A stretch of 64,000 nt of DNA from Anaeramoeba flamelloides (Eukaryota; Metamonada; Anaeramoebidae): NCBI GenBank assembly GCA_027625915.1, contig JANTQA010000051.1, positions 7,068,501-7,132,500 of the forward strand, given 5' to 3'. The notes under the pieces were generated by a model that saw only the letters and a list, made by a program, of their open reading frames with translations, was not told where the DNA came from and did no database searches. Position numbers and translations under genes: made by a program. How positions within the stretch are numbered: position 1 is the stretch's first letter; each line of letters opens with the position of its first letter. Of the stretch, positions 33,927 through 45,985 are shown one piece after another.

Positions 33927-36900
33927 TTAAATGTGTTCAAGTAAAGAATAAGCTGATGAAAAATTCAAATCCGGGCTAACAATTAACTTGTCGTTTTCAA
34001 TTTTATAAAGATATAAGCTCATTGGATCTGAAAAGCTTAGAAAGTTTCTAATCCAAAAAATTAGTTGAGAAATATTTTTACCAAAATGTTTCCAATTTAG
34101 TGAAAAAATTTGGGGTAGTAAAACAGTCCCGTTGTAATGGTCGAAATGAAAATATTTTTCAAGATGTATTCTGGTGACAATTGTTAGTTGTTTATTGAAA
34201 GATTTGGGATAATATGTTTGTAGTGGTATTGGCTGGGAAGTAAAAGAAAAAAGAGTGAAAACCATTCTCGGATCTACCGTTGTAATTGAAAGATCTTGAA
34301 TTATCCTTAAAGAATTTTTTTCCAATTTTTTAATTTTCAGAATTTGCAAAATATCATTCATATTAAATAACTTGCCACCGATATCATAAGTGCATCCCTT
34401 TTGAAATTTTTTCAATGAATTTTTATTTCTGGGATGCTTTTTTGAGATGAGTCCGTGTATTGCCATTAGATTATATAGATTTATAAAAAACACTTTTCTC
34501 TTTAAATTATTTAGTCGACATAGCTCTCCTAAATTAATAGCTTGTAGTGATGTACAAACGATTTCAAATTTTTGAAAATGTACAGTTTTTGATAATGATT
34601 CACAATTGAGATGTGTACTAACACCCTTCCCATCGCTACTGCCACCGTCATTGATACTGTTTAAATTTGAATTGATATTCAATAAGTCAATTAATTTTTC
34701 AGAGATATTTTGCATAATTTCACTTGCATCCATAATATTCCCTTGGAAAATTATGTTCCGATTTAATACAGAGACGCTGTCCTTTTCACCAATTAAAGTT
34801 CCATTTCGAAAACTATTATTTACAAATCTGTTTTGTAATTTGATTTTTAATTCTTGAAGTTCAGTAAAATAGGATGTCAATAAAAATGTTTCAAAATATT
34901 CATCTTTTAATATTTTATATACACGCTTTGCAATTGGATCAAATAAATCATATGAATAATCGCCCGATTGATATCTTTGTAAAATTTCTTGATTGTAACC
35001 TTCATAATTCACTTCAAAAATTGATCCCATTGAAATATAATTATCAATTAAATATTTTGAAAGCTTTCTTTTATTCTATTATGAATTTAAATTAAAAATT
35101 TATGAATTTTCACAATTTTTTTTATTTTTTGTAAAGTTAATAAAAGGAATAGATGTTAAGAAGCGACATAATAATAAATAGACGAGGTTTGAATAGAGAA
35201 TTAAAATAAAAAATAAATTGAAAAAACCCTTACCTGCAAAGTATATTTTTCTTGAAAAATTTGATAATCCTTATAAAACATTAACATTTCTTGTACATTT
35301 AATTCTGTTAAATATTCGTTAAAATATTGTCTTGGTAATGGTAATTTGATAAACGTTTCAAAATTGTTTATTTTTTCCAAAGGGTAAAGTGGTTGTTTTT
35401 CTTTTTCAAAATTTTGCTTGCTTTTCTTTTTTCTTTTATTTTTACTTTTTTTTTTTTTTGTTGTTATTCTATTTAATATATTTAAAAATAAGAAAAATTA
35501 AATAATTGAGTTTAATTTGTATAATAATAATTCTTTAAAGGTGATATATAAACCCCATCCCAAAAATTTGGACACGCCCGAAATTAAAAATAGGCTAAAA
35601 AATCTCAATTTATTCTATTTTTCCAAACATAATATTAAACAACATTTAAGTTACCTAGTATTAATGTTTTTATAAGTAATCATTTTTATCCAAATAAAAG
35701 AAAAAAATATCAAATGAAAAAAAAAAATTTGGTGTGTCCAAAAATGATGAAACGAGCGGAACAAAAAAATTTGTATTGGCAAATTTGTTGATATTTTCAC
35801 CAACAATTGTTGATCGATCAAAAGTTAAGATACTATGGACCAATTGCATGAGATTTTTCTATTTAACAAACTCAACATTAGTCTTAGATCAATCATTGAA
35901 AAAAAATTACCAGATCGAACGAAACAGATTATGTAACTGGAAAAAAGGAAATGAAAAATAAAGAGAAAAGATAAAAAATAAAATATTGTTTAAAATCAAT
36001 ATTATTTCCAAATTGAATTTAAATTGTGGCAATGATATTCTTTCAACTGTTTGGCTGAGCCCAAAATTTTGGAATTTAGTTTTTATATATATTCTGGATT
36101 CTTTAAGGTGGGTCGAAATTTTTGAAATGGTGTTTAGATATATATATAAGCTAAATTTTAAAAATAAGGGCAGATTTTTCATCAGAAAAAAATTTGTTAA
36201 TGGTTTTTTTATTTAGAATTAAAATGTATTTTACTTAATTTTTTTAGAGATAATAACCAATATAGACTAATAAATAAAAATATAGTATAATCATTTTATT
36301 TTTTGAAAGACAAATGAAAAAAGAAAAAAATAATAATCAAAAAGTTTGCCCCTAATTTTGAAATTTGGCTTATATATATATCTAAACTCGATTTCAAAAA
36401 TTGTGACTCATCCGAAATTAAGAAAAAAAAAAATATTATCCTTTAGTATTAAACGACAAATAATTATTAAATCCTGATTAATAATTCACTTTTAAATTAT
36501 TCTCGCCCTATAAAATCCTGATATTTTAAAAATTTTAAAAAAAAAAAAAAACTAAAAACTAAAAAAAAATGAATCAAAATTTTTGAAATGAGCATTACGA
36601 AATTTTTTATTAATGAAACTTTCACTGAAAAGAGGTTAAGAAGATTTTTTGTTAATAATTACATAAAGGTTAGTAGAAATTTCATAATCTCAATTTTCTT
36701 AATGTTATTTGGTCTTTTTCAAATTAGTTTTTTTTTTTTTTTGGAAATTTCTTTTAAAAAAAAAAAAAAGAGAAAAAAAAAAACCAAAAAAAAAAAAAGA
36801 AAGAGAAAAAGTATAAATTGATATAAAATGAGGAAAAAAAAAAAGACGAAAAGAAAAAAGAAAAAAAAAGAAAGAAATAAAGAAAATAAAAATGACAACA

Positions 36901-38696
36901 TAAAAAATGAAACTTAAAAAAATAATTCTGATCCAAAATTTTGAAAAAAAAATTTGATAAGAATATGGGGTAAACACTCAAAAAAATCAGTTTCAATAAT
37001 ATTATAAATTAAGACAATATTTTTGAAAAATCGTTTCTATTAAAACTAAATTTCATAATTTTGGAAACCATTGAAATAAACCCTAATTCAAAATTTTTTA
37101 CACACCAAAATTCATATTTGAAAATAAAATCTTATTTAATCAATTCAAGAAGAAATACTAAATTAGAACCATTCACTGATTGAAATGTTAACTATTGTTC
37201 ATAAATTACAATACTAAAAAAAAATAAATAATTATCAATACAAATAAATTATCGGTGTGTTAAAAAATTTTGGAGGGCAAAACAAAAAAAAATCTATTAG
37301 TAAATTTGTTTATGTTCAATTAGGAATGACTAATCCATCAAGTGGTTAGATATTATCAACTAATTTTATTTGAGTTCTTCTTTTTGAAACAACTCAACTT
37401 TAACATAATATCAATTGTTGAAAAAATTTTTGATCGAACGAAACAAGTTACTTAATTCAAAAAATGAAATGAAAACAAAAAATTAGAGATGAAAAAATGA
37501 TTTTCATATTTTAAAAAAATCAAAATTTATTTCCAATTTGAATGAAATTGTATTATTGTGATTGTTTGAACCGTTTTAGCTGTGTGGGAAATTTTGAATT
37601 TTAGTTTATTTTTCAAATCTGAAAAACAATTCTTCAAGTCACAATATAAAAAAGTAGATTTAAACTGTTTTTGCCGATTTGGCAAATAGTAATATAACGG
37701 ATTCTTGTTTCAAGCTAATTATTTTTTTCTTTGAATTGATCTTATTTTGAATTTCCAGGTTCTATTAATGTCCCCAATGAAAAACTGTGTTTCACTTTTG
37801 TTCTCTGTTTCTCTCTTTTGTTTTTTTTCTAGAATGATTAGTTAGAATCAATTGTTTAAAAAATGTTTCAAAAATTGAGATCTTTTTGTTTTTATATCCT
37901 CAGTGCTGGTTTAAACATTTTTATAAATTATATTTTTACCTTAATTCATTTTTACAGTATAAATCTTTAATTTTTTTTTATTACCATTTTTTTATAAAAA
38001 CATGATAAAAAAATCATTTTACATTAATTCACAAACAATTCCTTTTTAGTTACAAAAAAAATAAAATAAAAGAAATAAATTGATGAATAACTTCAATGAT
38101 AATACGCTGAAAAATAATAAAAAAAAATAATAATAATAATAAGAAGAAGAAGAAGAAGAAGAAGAAATTGAAACATACAATTCAGTGAATGAGAGAGATC
38201 TTTTTTTTAATTTTCTATTTTTGCTTAGATCTGAATTTGAATGCGAATGGAGTAATTTTGGAGTTGAAGAATTTTTGCTATCATTTTTTTTCAATGAAAA
38301 TTGTTTTAACCATTGATCAGTTGCTCTTTTTGAGAGGTATTTGGCTGATTTTTTATTAACTTTTCGTTTATTGCTTTTTAAATATTGGAATGAATTGTTC
38401 TTTTTAAGATTATTTTTTTTCGATTCTTGATTTCCTTCAAAGATTTCATGTCTTTTCTTCATTTCTTTTGGCTGTGTTTTTTTCTTAATATCTTTTTCAT
38501 TTAAATTAACAACTTTGATTTGTCTTTTATTTGCATGTATATTTTTTGAATTATTTATTTTATTATCTTTTGATTCTTTTTTTATATAATTTGGTTTATG
38601 TTGCCTGATCTTTTTTGGGCTTTCGTTTTTTAGAAAGGCTTGATTAATTCGCCATCTCGGTGAAATAAAACCCCGGTTTGAAGAATCACTTATTGT
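33927..38696 (-). CDS. RGS-DUF547 fusion protein (at least 3 exons, N-terminus missing)
   Basis: Proposed exons on the minus strand are 38696-38179, 35468-35235 and 35067-33927. Junctions are GTATGT...AATAG (2710 nt) and GTAAGG...AAAAG (167 nt). Phases 2 and 2 fit and the frame is continuous for about 630 residues. Exon A is a basic, Asn/Lys/Ser-rich region. Exons B and C form an RGS domain: NNFETFIKLPLPRQYFNEYL, NVQEMLMFYKDYQIFKKN, then DLFDPIAKRVYKILKDEYFE. RGS domains speed GTP hydrolysis by G-alpha. A DUF547 domain follows, with VFFINLYNLMAIHGLI, YDIGGKLFNMNDIL and DPRMVFTLFSFTSQPIPLQT. The Cys-Gly-x-Ser-Cys-type motif of some DUF547 proteins is here FTSQPIP, so any peptidase-like activity is doubtful. 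The first exon with the start codon was not found upstream of 38696. Confidence 0.8.
35540..37700. repeat. Intron filled by repeat family I
   Basis: The 2.7-kb intron of the RGS-DUF547 gene holds at least two direct copies of a sequence. 35735-36080 and 37250-37610 share GATCGAACGAAAC, AATGAAAA and the TTGTGGCAATGATATTCTTT-like region. Start-like strings CCCAAAAATTTGGACACG (35570) and the related CAAAATTTTTTACACACC (37090) resemble Tc1/mariner-type ends. An inverted repeat links 36127-36165 and 36348-36391. A related copy lies inverted at 45690-45985. T and F runs at 36700-36950 give only low-complexity frames. Confidence 0.6.
38130..38167. repeat. (GAA)n run beside an intron donor
   Basis: About eight GAA units next to AATAAT repeats, a few bases inside the first identified intron of the RGS-DUF547 gene. 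Confidence 0.85.
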
Positions 38697-39115
38697 CTAT
38701 TTATATATAAAAAAGAAATTTTAATTTTTTTTTAAAAGTTAAAATTTTTAAGTTTTTGTCAATTGCATATTACTTTTTGTTTGAATTTAATTATTATTGG
38801 TTTTTTTTCAAATTTGATTGATATATAAAATATTTCCCAAAAATTCATCAATTTTTATCAATCAAATCCTAACATAAACAACAATAACCAAATTAATTCA
38901 AACCAAAATTTAAAATTTTTAGCACGGAAAAAAACAGTTAAAAGGATTGCAATAATACACTTCCATTCAATTTACGAATAATTATTATTTTTGTAAAATA
39001 TGAAAATTATTTTATTGTTTTTTTTTGTTTTGGTTTCATTTTTTGAAATACCCAATAAGTTTCAATTCAATCAAATTTTTTTGAATGATTGATATTAGAC
39101 TGAAGTTGAGTTCCT
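38697..39115. other. Gap upstream of the RGS-DUF547 exon
   Basis: AT-rich sequence in which an upstream exon was expected but not identified. Confidence 0.4.
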
Positions 39116-39835
39116 TTAAATAAACTTTATTTTAGTCAAAGGCGTATCCAAAAAGACAACATTTTTTTCAAATATCAATTATTTTTTATAATTGACCTTT
39201 GGAGAGTAAATAAGAAATAATTAGAATAACACATATAAGAATAGTTGATATTTGTATGAAATAAAACTAATTAATCAATAACTTTTCTTAAAAATTGAAA
39301 AACTCAAATTCTTAGGGTACTATTGAGAAAAACAACAATGTCCGTTTTGAACTTCTACTGGTATTTGTCTAATAAATAGGAAACATTTTTTACTTCATTT
39401 TCCATACTTTTTTTTTTAGAAATCAAGTCCCAAAACGAAGTTTGTTAGTATTTGTGGTCTCTATTTGAAAAAGGAGATGAAAATTCAGTGAAAATTTTTC
39501 ACATTTATTAAACAAATATCACTATCAAAGATCGAATAGAATTCTAATAGAAATCAAAATGATTTCTCAACAATCATTTCCATGGTTTCAATAACCTTAG
39601 AATAGCACATTTTTAACAAGTAACTATTGATCATGCAATAAAAAAAATTTTTGCAACTGAATTAGGTTTTAAAAAAAAAATCGGAAAAAAAAACCAAAAA
39701 TGTGAAAAAATGATTTCAATTTTGAAAATTTCCAAAATAAAAATTTTTCTTCTAATATCTATGCAAACCCTTTAAACACATGTATTTCACCATTACAACT
39801 GGGCCCCTTTGACTGGAAAATAGTTTAGTTAGGAT
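39116..39835. repeat. GGGCCC-terminus element, family D' copy 2
   Basis: About 720 bp, closely matching 19241-19930 end to end. The right end has CTGGGCCCCTTTGACTGGAA. Many indels in A and T runs separate the copies. No gene. Confidence 0.85.
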
Positions 39836-39867
39836 AAAAAAACTCTAAATAGAAGTTTTAGGAAATA

Positions 39868-39980
39868 CTGTAGAGTTCCGTAGAGTGCCTTAGAGTGCCT
39901 AGCTTTTCCAAAATTCAAAAGAATAGAGAAAAATCTTTGATTTTACTCAATTCTTTTAAATTCTGGAAAAGCTAACGGCA
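39868..39980. repeat. Short palindromic repeat, family E copy 5
   Basis: The best-preserved copy: GTGCCTAGCTTTTCCAAAAT facing ATTCTGGAAAAGCTAACGGC, with AGAGAAAAATCTTTG at the loop. Confidence 0.75.
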
Positions 39981-40032
39981 GTTTTTTTTAATTGTTGAAT
40001 TATTAAGAAAATTAAATAAATTTTCTTTACAT

Positions 40033-41246
40033 TAGAGGTTTTGATGATAACAAATATTATCATGATATTTACAATAAAATCTATATAATGTGAATATCGC
40101 GATTAGACCAACTTTATCGCGATATTCACATTATCGTGATTTAATGATTAAATAATTATGATGAAATCAAGTTTAAAAAAACTCTTGGCTTTTACAAAGC
40201 CTTGAGACTTCTACAACACTTTTCTCCATTAAAAATGTTAGAAAGTGTTTGCAAAGGTTATGAATTGTATTCAAGTATTTGGAAGTTTTGAAAGATAGAA
40301 AATTTTTATAAGCACAATAAGTTTGTTTGTAGTTGAAAAAAAACTTTTTTTTTTTCATTTTTTTTTTAACAAATGATAAAAAATCTCAGACGATTTTTAT
40401 GATCATACTAATAATAATCCATTTCAACAATGTACTTGAATATAAAATAGATTTGTTTTTTTAAAATAGAGTTGTTACCTTCACAAGTTAAATAACCAAA
40501 AAGAATAAAGAGTGATTTTCCTTGTTATTGGTGATCGGTCAAACAATAGCCTCTAAGCTCTAATTGTGTTTTCTATCCAATACAATGATGCACAAAGAAG
40601 AAGAAGACAAAAATTGTACAAAAAATCTTAATAATTGGTGATCATCCGTTTAAGTTGTTGTGAATGCTTTTGAAAAGTTATCCAACTCCTTTTAGCTTTC
40701 GGAGAATATTGAAAATGTTTTCACCCAAGAATTCGTTCTTTAAAGAACAGACGAAGGGTTGGTTGTTTTAGAAGGTCTTTTATTCAACTCAATTTACAAA
40801 ACCATGATTGGCTGAGAAAATCATTTATTTCTCTTTAGTTCTTATCGTATTTGTTGATCTAAAAGATCAATCGATAGGTTTATCAGCCAAACCAAACAAA
40901 TATACAATAAAACTCTATTGATCCTTAATTGGATCGAGATTCTTTTTTGTTGTTTTTTCAAAGAATAACTTTTTTTTTACCTAATCTATTTTTTGATAAA
41001 AAAAAAATTTCTTTGTAAAAATATTTCTGAATTAGCCCAAAAACACATCAACTATTATATCGCGATTACTTTTTAATCGTGATGTTTTGGCATTTATCAC
41101 GATTTTATAATAATCATCATGATTTTATATAATTATCGTGATTTTATAAAATATCGCGATTTGATAGAAATTAGCGATTTTCTGATATATCGCGATTTGA
41201 TGTAACTTTATCGTGACTTAAGCATAGATATCATCAAAACCTCTAT
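40033..41246. mobile_element. Non-autonomous transposon family F, copy 1
   Basis: The 1.2-kb element has inverted ends AGAGGTTTTGATGATAACA and TATCATCAAAACCTCT. Both subterminal regions carry repeated ATATCGCGAT / TATCGTGATT motifs: 40090-40145 on the left and at least seven on the right between 41055 and 41220. A diverged full-length copy lies at 50562-51827. No coding frame of note; a 61-codon frame at 40173-40358 is part of the element. The subterminal repeat design is like that of hAT or CACTA elements, in which they bind transposase; the family here is not proven. Confidence 0.8.
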
Positions 41247-42048
41247 TTCAAAAAGTAAAAAAAACCTAATGATGAATAAGAGGTAATTTTGTTGAATCAC
41301 CTCCTCTCCTAATTAATAATAAAATAAATAAAAAATTTATATATTTTTTTTCATTTTTTCAAAATATTTTAATTAACATATTTTGAAATTAATACAAAAG
41401 GCGTTGATTCAATCAGTACTATTATTCTACTTAATTTGATAATACCGATTTACGAATAGAACTACTAACGAAGAGAATTTTCTATGAAATGTAAAAAAAA
41501 AAAAAAAACAGCCACTTTTCTGGAAATACCTTACATATTTGTTTTAAATTTTAATATTAAAACTATCAAAAAATAAATCGTTATTAAAATAATTTTTCAA
41601 CAAAATCCAAAATAATTAACTATTTCTCAAAAAAAAAAAAAAAAATTCCTTTTATTTTGAAAGTTTTGATTTTAGAAATTTTGTCTTTTGAGAAACCTTG
41701 AGTTTTTTTAATTTTGCATATTTTTACAGATTCAAATTCAACTAAATTAAATTATTGAGTGAGAAATTAAAATATTATCAATAATATTTCGATGGTTCAA
41801 AATTAATTATTAGCAAAAATAGGTATCCCTAGAGAGAAAAATCCCAAGAATAATAGATGTAGAACCTAAATATTTGAATTAAATGAGCTGATAAAATAAA
41901 AATAAAAAAAACAAAAAAATATTGATTTATATAATGATCTTTTGAATTCATATATTACTCTTGGATTTTATATTATATCATTAATAACTAAATCCAACTT
42001 TATTCGAATAAGTTCTATATTAAAGATTATTTCAAACAATCTTAAAAA

Positions 42049-42079
<31 letters not shown>

Positions 42080-42284
42080 AGAGTTTGAAAACAAAAATTT
42101 CAAAATAAAAAATTATTTGTTTCCAAAAATCTTAAGTGATTGGCCATTTTAAAAAAAGTACGAAAAAAAATTTTTCAAAAGTATCTTGAAAAGAGTTTTG
42201 AATAAATATAAATATTCCTATTTTGATGATCCTTATTCAAAACTTTTTTTGTTACGAGTGAATTTTTCAGTGTTTAATGAAAAA
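41247..42284. other. Gene-free stretch with (TA)n
   Basis: It includes a TA run at 42052-42079 and several A runs. No credible gene. Confidence 0.5.
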
Positions 42285-43879
42285 TTAATTTGTAATTTTT
42301 TTCAAAATTGTTTCTTGGCAAATTACGAGCTGAAACATCTCAAAAGATAGTCGTAAACTGATTTCAAGAGAGAAACTTTCTCTTTTTAAAATACCTTTTG
42401 AAAAAATGAATTATTAAATATCAAGTATTTAATTAATTTTGAACAATGCGTATTATATTCAGGATTTCTTTGAATTTGTTGATCATACAATTCAACATTT
42501 TTATAACAATACATCATGAAATCAAAAAAATAAAAAAAAAAAATTGAAATAATTACATCAGAAAATTCATCAAAGGATTCTTCAGATATTTGCCTTAGGG
42601 ACAAAGTTTTGAAAGAACGAACTTGATCTATTTTTAGTTTCATTTGGTTATTTTCGTTTATTAGTTTTTTTAATAGCCTTTTTTTTTCAATGAGGGCTGA
42701 CTCCAAAGTTTTGTCTTTGGAATTATTTTGAATTTTCTTTTTAATTTTTTTTATTTTCTCGTTTGTTGAGCATATTTTCTTTTCCATTTGATCCAAGATA
42801 TTGTTTGATTGCATAATTCCTGGAGACTGGAAAATTAGATTCTTTTGGTCGTTTTCAAATCTTTCAATTTGCTGGTCCATATCATTTGTTTGTGTTTTGG
42901 AATCTTGAATCTCTTTTATTAATTTCTTTTTTTCCAGTAGGTTTTGTTGGATTTCATTTTGGAATTTTGATAACGACGCTAAGAGGGGGTTTGTTTCGTT
43001 TTTTTTTTTTGTTTCTTGATATTCTTGGTTTAATAGATTTTGTTTCTTTTCATATTTCAGTAAATAATTTTTTATTTGGTGCTCGACAATTATTTTATTT
43101 TTTGTTCTCTTCCTTTGTTTTTCTTGATACATTTCTGTTGTCTGTTCATTGAGCTTGATTTGGTATCTCTTTTCTTCAGTGTCATTTGTTAATTCTCTCA
43201 TTTGCTTGGCTAGCTTTAGCATCTTCTTTTCAGTTTCTAATGTTCCAAACTCTTGTTGTTTTTCAGAGATTTTCCTTTTTAAGAACTTGGTTGTTTCTTC
43301 AAGAGACCTAATTTTGTCTCCAAATTCAAAAACAATTTCCGGAGAGCTAATTTTTTCAATCCAGATTTGAAAGACTATTTTTTTTTTAATGTGAAAGGCC
43401 AATATCCCCACATTTGCCCAAATTAATTGGCCATTCACATTAAAGAATTCTTTTTTTTTTGTTCTTTTCTTTTCATTTTCGTTTTCATTTTCATTTTCCT
43501 TTTCTTTTTCGCTTTCATTTTCATTTGCTATCCCTCTTTTGTACTTTCGGTTGGAAGTTTTTTGAAAAGACCACACCAAGTCAATAATTTGGTTGTGTTT
43601 TGACAGAGCCAATTCGCTTGTTGAGTAAATTAAATATTTGCTTTCATTGCCAAGGTGTGGCTGTTCTTTTGGACACAAGATCTCAAAGGCATTGCCTACA
43701 AGCTTTTTTTCTTTGACCTGGAAAAGATTTTTGACGGTGTTGTTGATATAGAGAATTTTGCATTCGCTATTCACAAACATGATCCCTTTGACATTTGATT
43801 TTAATTGCTTTTGTAATTTTTGAAACCTTCGCTTGGTAATTTGTGGTACTTCCTGGAGAGACTGAAGTTTGTTTCCCAT
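42285..43879 (-). CDS. PAS-domain coiled-coil protein with RGS-like C-terminus
   Basis: The start is the ATG at 43879 (MGNKLQSLQEV); Gly2 with Ser7 suggests N-myristoylation. A PAS domain follows (VKGIMFVNSECKILYINNTV, LFQVKEKKLVGNAFEIL), split by an Asn/Glu repeat insert (NENENENE) and closed by WANVGILAFHIKKKIVFQIW. Residues about 200-430 are coiled coil. The C-terminus DFMMYCYKNVELYDQQI...SKLIKYLIFNN resembles RGS helices and parallels LMFYKDYQIFKKN...KLSKYLIDNYI of the RGS gene at 35 kb. The frame stops at 42386, but a GTATTT donor at 42394 and a TTTCAG acceptor at 42330 would give a last exon (LVICQETILKKITN) ending at 42285. The N-terminal half of the RGS fold is not seen. A role in membrane-linked sensing or signalling is inferred. 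Confidence 0.75.
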
Positions 43880-44533
43880 AATTGTTTTGTATTTTAGTTT
43901 CTTTTTTCCTTGGTTCTTTCGATCCACAAATATTAAATCAACAACCAATTTTGAAAAAAAATAAATTGTTTGGTTAAAAATTTCATTTTTGAATAAATTG
44001 GAAAGATTTTATGTCTTAAAAAGGTTTAAATTTTGTGGTGAATTATAATATGAGATTTGTAATAAATAAGTTAAATTTTTGGATTAAATTCAAAAAAAAA
44101 AATTTTTAATTTCAAACATCCTTAATTTAATTTTAAAAGTTCAACTATCATTTGTTTAGGATCAAATTGGAATTGGGCATTTGAAATTGTTGTTACTTTT
44201 AAGTGTTTTAAAATTAATATTGGATTTGAAAAGGGAAAAAATATTGATCGCAGATTCTGAATAAAATTTTTTTGTCAACAGATAATTGAAAAAAAAGAAA
44301 TTTGTTCATTTAAATTAATTAAAATCGATCCTTTAACGACAGAATATAAGTATATTTGGGGTTAAACGAAAGTTTCGGATGATTGAAAGTCTCAAAAAGA
44401 ACTGAAAAGAGATCAAGAAATTAATATGTACCTTATTAATGATTACCCCTCCTTTGAGAAAAGTATTTAACTTTTTGATCCTTTATGTATTTAAGGATTA
44501 TATGAATTTTCTTTTCTAGGACTAGTATTTTGT

Positions 44534-44550
44534 GTGCTATACTTGGTGTG
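44534..44550 (-). promoter_or_regulatory. Shared 17-bp upstream motif, copy 2
   Basis: GTGCTATACTTGGTGTG matches 14815-14831 with one difference. It lies about 655 bp upstream of the PAS gene start. Confidence 0.3.
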
Positions 44551-45689
44551 TGCTGTTGAAAACTAAAATAAACAAGTTTATTTTAAAAAAATAATCAATA
44601 ATCTGAATTGTTATCAAAGTAAATTAAGATACAAAATTTATATAAAAAATTATCTTGAAAGAAAATTTTATAATTAAATATTGTAGATCTAGCTCTATAA
44701 AAAAAATAACTTTTAAAAGAAGTATTGTTGATTGTAAAAAAAAAAAGATCAAAATTTTCATTCAGTTTTACCAAAAAAATTAATCAAAGAATTAAAACTA
44801 GTAATCAAAGTCTACAATTTAAAGATGGGAAATTAATAATTTCATAAGATTTTAAGAATGGTAAATAGGAAATTTTACCTGATTTTAAAATCTTTTTTTG
44901 GAAAGATGAATGAAAATTTTGTTCGATTTTTTTTTGGAACAAATAGTATTCAACACTTGGATTATTTTTATTTGATGTTTTTGGTTTTATTCTGTTTCAA
45001 ATGGAATTTATCTGAAAAAAAATCATTAAAAATTGTTTTTTTGTAAAGTTTTTCTCAACATCAAAAACTTGTGACTTTTTATGATTAAAACACACAATAC
45101 ACAATTCCCAATTTTTTTTTTATCATTTCCACTCCAAATATTGCTTAAAATACTTTATTAAATAAAGTTATTGATTATCTAAGATATTTCAATACCACAG
45201 ATAAAATTTATTTTATCTACTAATTCTTATTTAATAGTTTTGGATATATTTGATTATAAATAATTAAAAAATAAAAAAAAAAACATAATTTATATATAAT
45301 ATTTTTTTCAAAATCATATTTGGTAGTTTTTTTATCAAATATTTTTTTAATTTAAATTATTTTTCCAATATTTTGAATCTGATTGAGAATAATATTTATT
45401 TATTTTTAATTTTTACTATTTTTTAATTTTTGAGTTATTAAAATCTTGTATTAATTAACGATTTTCTTTAATAATTGAGATTAAATAAAAAATTCTTTCA
45501 AAAGTTCTATGATTAATTTAGATTAAAAAACTCTATTTTTATTTTATTTTTTTTTTTTTATTGTTTAAGGGAGGAGTTTTTAGTTCCTCTTGTTTGCCCG
45601 AATTCCTAAATTGTGATTTAGAACTTTTTTTAAAGATTTCCATATACTTTTGTTTTCCACTAGGGCAAAAATTCTATTTTTATATAGAT

Positions 45690-45985
45690 TTTTTTTTTTA
45701 AATAGTAACCAACCCCAATAATTCAAATACACTTGTGTATAAGCCAAATTTCAAAATTAGGTTCAAATTTTTTTTTATTATTATTCTTTTCTTTTTTTCA
45801 TTTGTCTTTCAAAAAATATAATGATTACACTCAATTTTTATTTATTAATATATATATATATTGGTTATTATCTCTAAATACTTTCATAAAATACATTATT
45901 CAATAAAAACAAAAAAAAAATTAAAAAATTTTTTTCTGATGAAAAATCTGCCACTATTTTTGTATTTTTGCTTATATATTCATTA
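45690..45985. repeat. Repeat family I, inverted copy
   Basis: It matches the reverse complement of 36127-36391: TTGGTTATTATCTCTAAATA, CATTTGTCTTTCAAAAAATA and GATGAAAAATCTGCC all occur inverted in the RGS intron. Confidence 0.65.

Noticed and set aside
36588-36996. Overlapping frames of poly-Phe, poly-Lys and poly-Ser on both strands
   Set aside because: They come from long A and T runs within an intron and show no protein-like composition.
43880-43948. N-terminal extension of the PAS protein
   Set aside because: It has no ATG; MGNKLQS at 43879 is the natural start.
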